DNA from: Rhynochetos jubatus
Lineage: Eukaryota; Chordata; Aves; Eurypygiformes; Rhynochetidae
Assembly: GCA_027574665.1 (NCBI GenBank)
Contig: CM050657.1
Location: 17,723,700-17,787,699, forward strand
Direction: 5' to 3'
Length of the DNA: 64,000 nucleotides
The notes below the pieces were generated by a model. It had not been told where the DNA came from. It was given only the letters and a program-made list of their open reading frames with translations, and ran no database searches. Position numbers and translations under genes: made by a program. Of this stretch, positions 61,131 to 64,000 are shown piece by piece (within the stretch, counting starts at the first letter, position 1; each line of letters opens with the position of its first letter).

Positions 61131-62590
61131 AAGGCTGGAATTCCATCCTGGTTGCATGGAACCTGATTTGCATTGAAAACAAATTTATAACAGCTATGCT
61201 TGCAACAGTTGATAAATTATTCTACTAATGAGCCATCAGAACGGACTTAACTAGGAAGTGGCTGGGGTTCAGAAGATATTTTCTGGAGTCTGAGCATCTG
61301 GGAAATGGGAAGTAATCTGGGGAGCAGGTAGGGGTATTTGAACCCAAGGAAGCACTGTGAGGAGGTGACATACATTGCAAGTGGTGCTGCTCTCTGGGCA
61401 AGATCGTCACTGCCTTTTCTCCTACAGATTTCATGGTTTTTACGGTAAGCAAGTTACTAGTTTGCTTATGAGTTTGCGAATGCAAATCCAGCTTAGAACG
61501 GATTGTTGGCCCAATTTCTTTTATATTTAACGTTTTCTTAAAAATAAAAAATTCTTTTGTGCCGAAGCCTTCCATTTCGATTACTGCTAGAATATTTTGT
61601 CTCCCGTTGCAGTTTCCCAGATGCTAGGTTCAAAGTCCACCCCAGTCAGTGGGCAGACTCTTGTGCGTCCTGGTTTTTGGCACACAAGCTGAAAGCCGTG
61701 CTGAATTGGCGGTTGTGGAGCGAAGTGGCTTTCATTGACCCGTCCAGTTTTCTTCCACCGTTCTCTTTGCTGGAGCTGCCTGAGATTTCTTAGTAGATCT
61801 ACCTCCTCATACCTTACAGGGATGAGCGGTGCCTCTTTGTTTTTTATTCACACGTGCTGTGGTTGTCTCTGTGGTGGTCTGTGTATTTCAATGTAGTTTC
61901 CTTTTTTCTCCCATCACAAACGAAATACACTACCAATTTTTGTCTTGCAGGAAGGCAGTGTCATGGCAGCTGCAGGGAGTATCCTGTTGAGGCTGACAGC
62001 ACGCCTTGGGCTGTTACTGCCTCTCATTTTCAACAGGCTGCTTTTCAGTCATCCGTAGTCGGTTGTGGATCCTAGCATATTTGGATAAAGAATGAATGTT
62101 ATATGGTGTAACGTAACTGCAATCCCCTGAAATACCTTATTCCTAATGTCCCAGTGTCCAGAGGTCACGGGAGCTCTGGCTTTGCACTGGGAGGGAAGTG
62201 AGGATGGGTCGCTGCTCTGTAGTGTGTGTGTATGTATATTAATAATTGCATTAGACTTAAGCAGGTGGGCTTCGTGGACAGCTGTGATGGGTCTGTGTTG
62301 TCTTGCTTTCATAAAGCTGTTTGGTTTTAGACAGAATACTCAAGGTCTAATCTGTCTAGACTGTGGCGTGGCGCTTGCTCCAGCAATGCGTTGGAAATTA
62401 TTTGTTAAAATACTGATGTAATGTTGTAAAAGAATTGTGAGGTGAATGAGGAGCTGCTTAGAGGGAGGTGACATCATTTTGTGCCCACTGGGGATGTGCT
62501 GTGCCTAAAGGAAGTTAGTTGTCTTAAGAATTGGTTTTGGGCTGACTTTAATGTATTCACTAATGGACTTGGCACCAAAAGTAGGAGTGT

Positions 62591-63350
62591 GCAATAAAAT
62601 TTGCTAGTGACATAAAGTTCTGAGGTGCTGTCAGTGTGGAGGAGGAGCGCAGTATCCTACAGGAAGAGCTGGATGAGCTTTAGGACTTGAATCAAAAAAG
62701 TGGACTGAAATTTTGTAGCACATGATGTATGGTTGTGCACTTCTGGATAGCTGTGAATTTTGCCCTAACGTGGGTGTTCATCTCTTGAAAATGAGAAAGG
62801 AATGGAAAGACTTGGGTGTATTGGCTAGTAAAATCAAAGGATATCTTCTCACTAGTACCCTGCAGCTCTGAAAAATATACTCGTAAGGTCTGTGAGGTGA
62901 AGAGGTACTTGATGGTAGAAATAGGAAAGTGTTAAATCCCCGTGTGTAACACTGAACTGCTCTGGTAAACCATCTTCAAGAAAGGTGACTGTAAAGTGCA
63001 GGAGGTGCAGGAGAGCCCTGTGGAAATGTTGAAGGAAGAGCTGAGTCCATTTCACAAGAGGACACTGTGAGATTGGTTTATCTCAATAAAGTGAAGTCTA
63101 AGAGGGGACGTAATTGCTTTCTCTGAATACATGAGGTGTTGGCAAAGACTTGAGCAAGTACCACTACTTCCTGTGTTAGACTGAAGACAGCACTGGGACA
63201 AGAAGTAGTGCGTGTATCTTGGTAAGGAGTATATTGAGGCTGGAATTTAGAAAAGAGATTTCACACATCAGGGGAGTAAGGTTTTGGGATAATCTTCCTG
63301 TAATATAATGGGAGGCAAAATATCCTCGCTGCTTTCGAGAGGGACACTTG
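62591..63350 (+). mobile_element. Long decayed CR1 LINE, reverse transcriptase end to 3' region
   Basis: The left end encodes a decayed version of the 'FADDTK' region of CR1 reverse transcriptase (AAATTTGCTAGTGACATAAA near 62597). It is followed in correct order by the tail of the RT reading frame: GTTGTGCACTTCTGGATA, GACTTGGGTGTATTGGC, GTAGAAATAGGAAAGTGTTA, 'TCTTCAAGAAAGGTGACTGT', 'CTAAGAGGGGACGTAATTGC', and GGCTGGAATTTAGAAAAGAG. This mirrors the sauropsid CR1/L3 layout over about 750 bases. Many stops and shifts are present, so it is inactive. Orientation is plus. It is a non-LTR retrotransposon, not a host gene. Confidence 0.75.
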
Positions 63351-64000
63351 TTAATACAAACTGGGCTCAAGGTGGGAAGCCCAGCGGTTGTCTTAACACA
63401 CCCAGTTTGTTTGTGGGATGACAGATTTTGTCTTTGAAAGATAAGAAATCGTAATGTTGTGTGACCTGGAGAGAACATCAGCAATCTTTCAGCCGGGTAC
63501 TGTTTTCCCAGATTAGCAAGTTGGACATGTATAGAAGTAAATCAAGCCCTTCTGTTAGCAATGTGGGACAAAAACTGCTGCCTGGGAAAAAACAATGTAA
63601 TGAATACAAATGTTATATGTCAGCAAATTCAGAAGCTCAAAATAGGTCTTGGACTGGTTTTTTGGTCTGATTTGGAAACAGTTTGCATTCATCTGTTATG
63701 TAAAGGTCTTTAAATTTGTGCTTTGTGAAGGAGGGTTACATGTGTAAATTCTGAAACCTTCCAAAGGGAACTCATGGCACCTATAGGTAGCAAAAATATG
63801 GAAAAAATGTTTGTTTGAGGTTCCTAAGTTGTTGTTACCCCAAGATTGATCTGGAACTTTTTGCACAATGCTGGAGTAGAGAAACATCAACGAAGGCAGA
63901 GCTTGAGCCCAGTGTTACTGGAAGTGCCTAGCTACAGCTGCACTGAGTGACATCTACTCGCAAAGATCTCAGCTATGCAAGACTCACAAGTTAGGAACCC
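63351..64000. other. Window end, no gene seen
   Basis: AT-rich sequence follows the CR1 copy. Open frames of 60-100 codons occur but none has splice signals or recognisable domains. It is presumably intron 2 continuing beyond the window. Confidence 0.45.

Larger units (their letters stand above)
53881..62590 (+). other. Inferred intron 2, no gene seen
   Basis: The stretch begins at the consensus donor GTAAGT. It holds a TG microsatellite near 56664-56677, the 16-bp palindrome at 61115-61130, A and T runs, and no exon that combines good acceptor, open frame and donor. A good acceptor-like site (TTTTGTCTTGCAG, ending 61950) is followed by a 31-codon hydrophobic frame but no matching donor. The intron continues beyond the window edge. 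Confidence 0.45.

Overview
The window looks like vertebrate, very probably avian (at least sauropsid), nuclear DNA. It is about 60% AT and almost free of long open reading frames. It has one methylation-free-type CpG island, vertebrate-consensus splice sites, and a sparse scatter of old decayed repeats: 3' ends of CR1-type LINEs and MIR-like amniote SINE tails. I see no Alu, no L1 and no bacterial-style gene packing. I could not assign the species or name the gene.

Layout. Positions 1-2640 are the upstream flank, with one MIR-like SINE near 205-360 and no gene. Positions 2640-4530 are a dense CpG island. It contains a very unusual core of pyrimidine, purine, CA and TG tracts (3320-3690), two TATA-like boxes, a short upstream reading frame and a strong splice donor after position 3758. 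I read this as the promoter and 5' untranslated first exon of a gene transcribed to the right. From 3759 to 53815 there is one long intron-like stretch (about 50 kb) with no convincing coding exon. It holds old CR1, MIR and other ancient repeats, several clean inverted repeats, an octamer-motif pair in AT-rich sequence, and two GC-richer, ORF-dense patches (33040-33900 and 50750-51400). A 65-base exon with excellent splice signals lies at 53816-53880 and ends exactly in ATG. Positions 53881-64000 look like the next intron, with a long decayed CR1 copy at 62591-63350.

Interpretation. The parts fit the 5' end of a long, probably developmentally regulated gene: CpG-island promoter, untranslated exon 1, an intron of about 50 kb and a small exon 2. 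The G+T-rich character of the plus strand downstream of the island agrees with rightward transcription. I found no RNA genes, CRISPR arrays or complete mobile elements, and nothing I would call a new biological system. The best leads are the hairpin-forming and G-quadruplex-forming sequences, the exon ending in ATG, and the unidentified 198-codon open frame on the minus strand near 33.3-33.9 kb.
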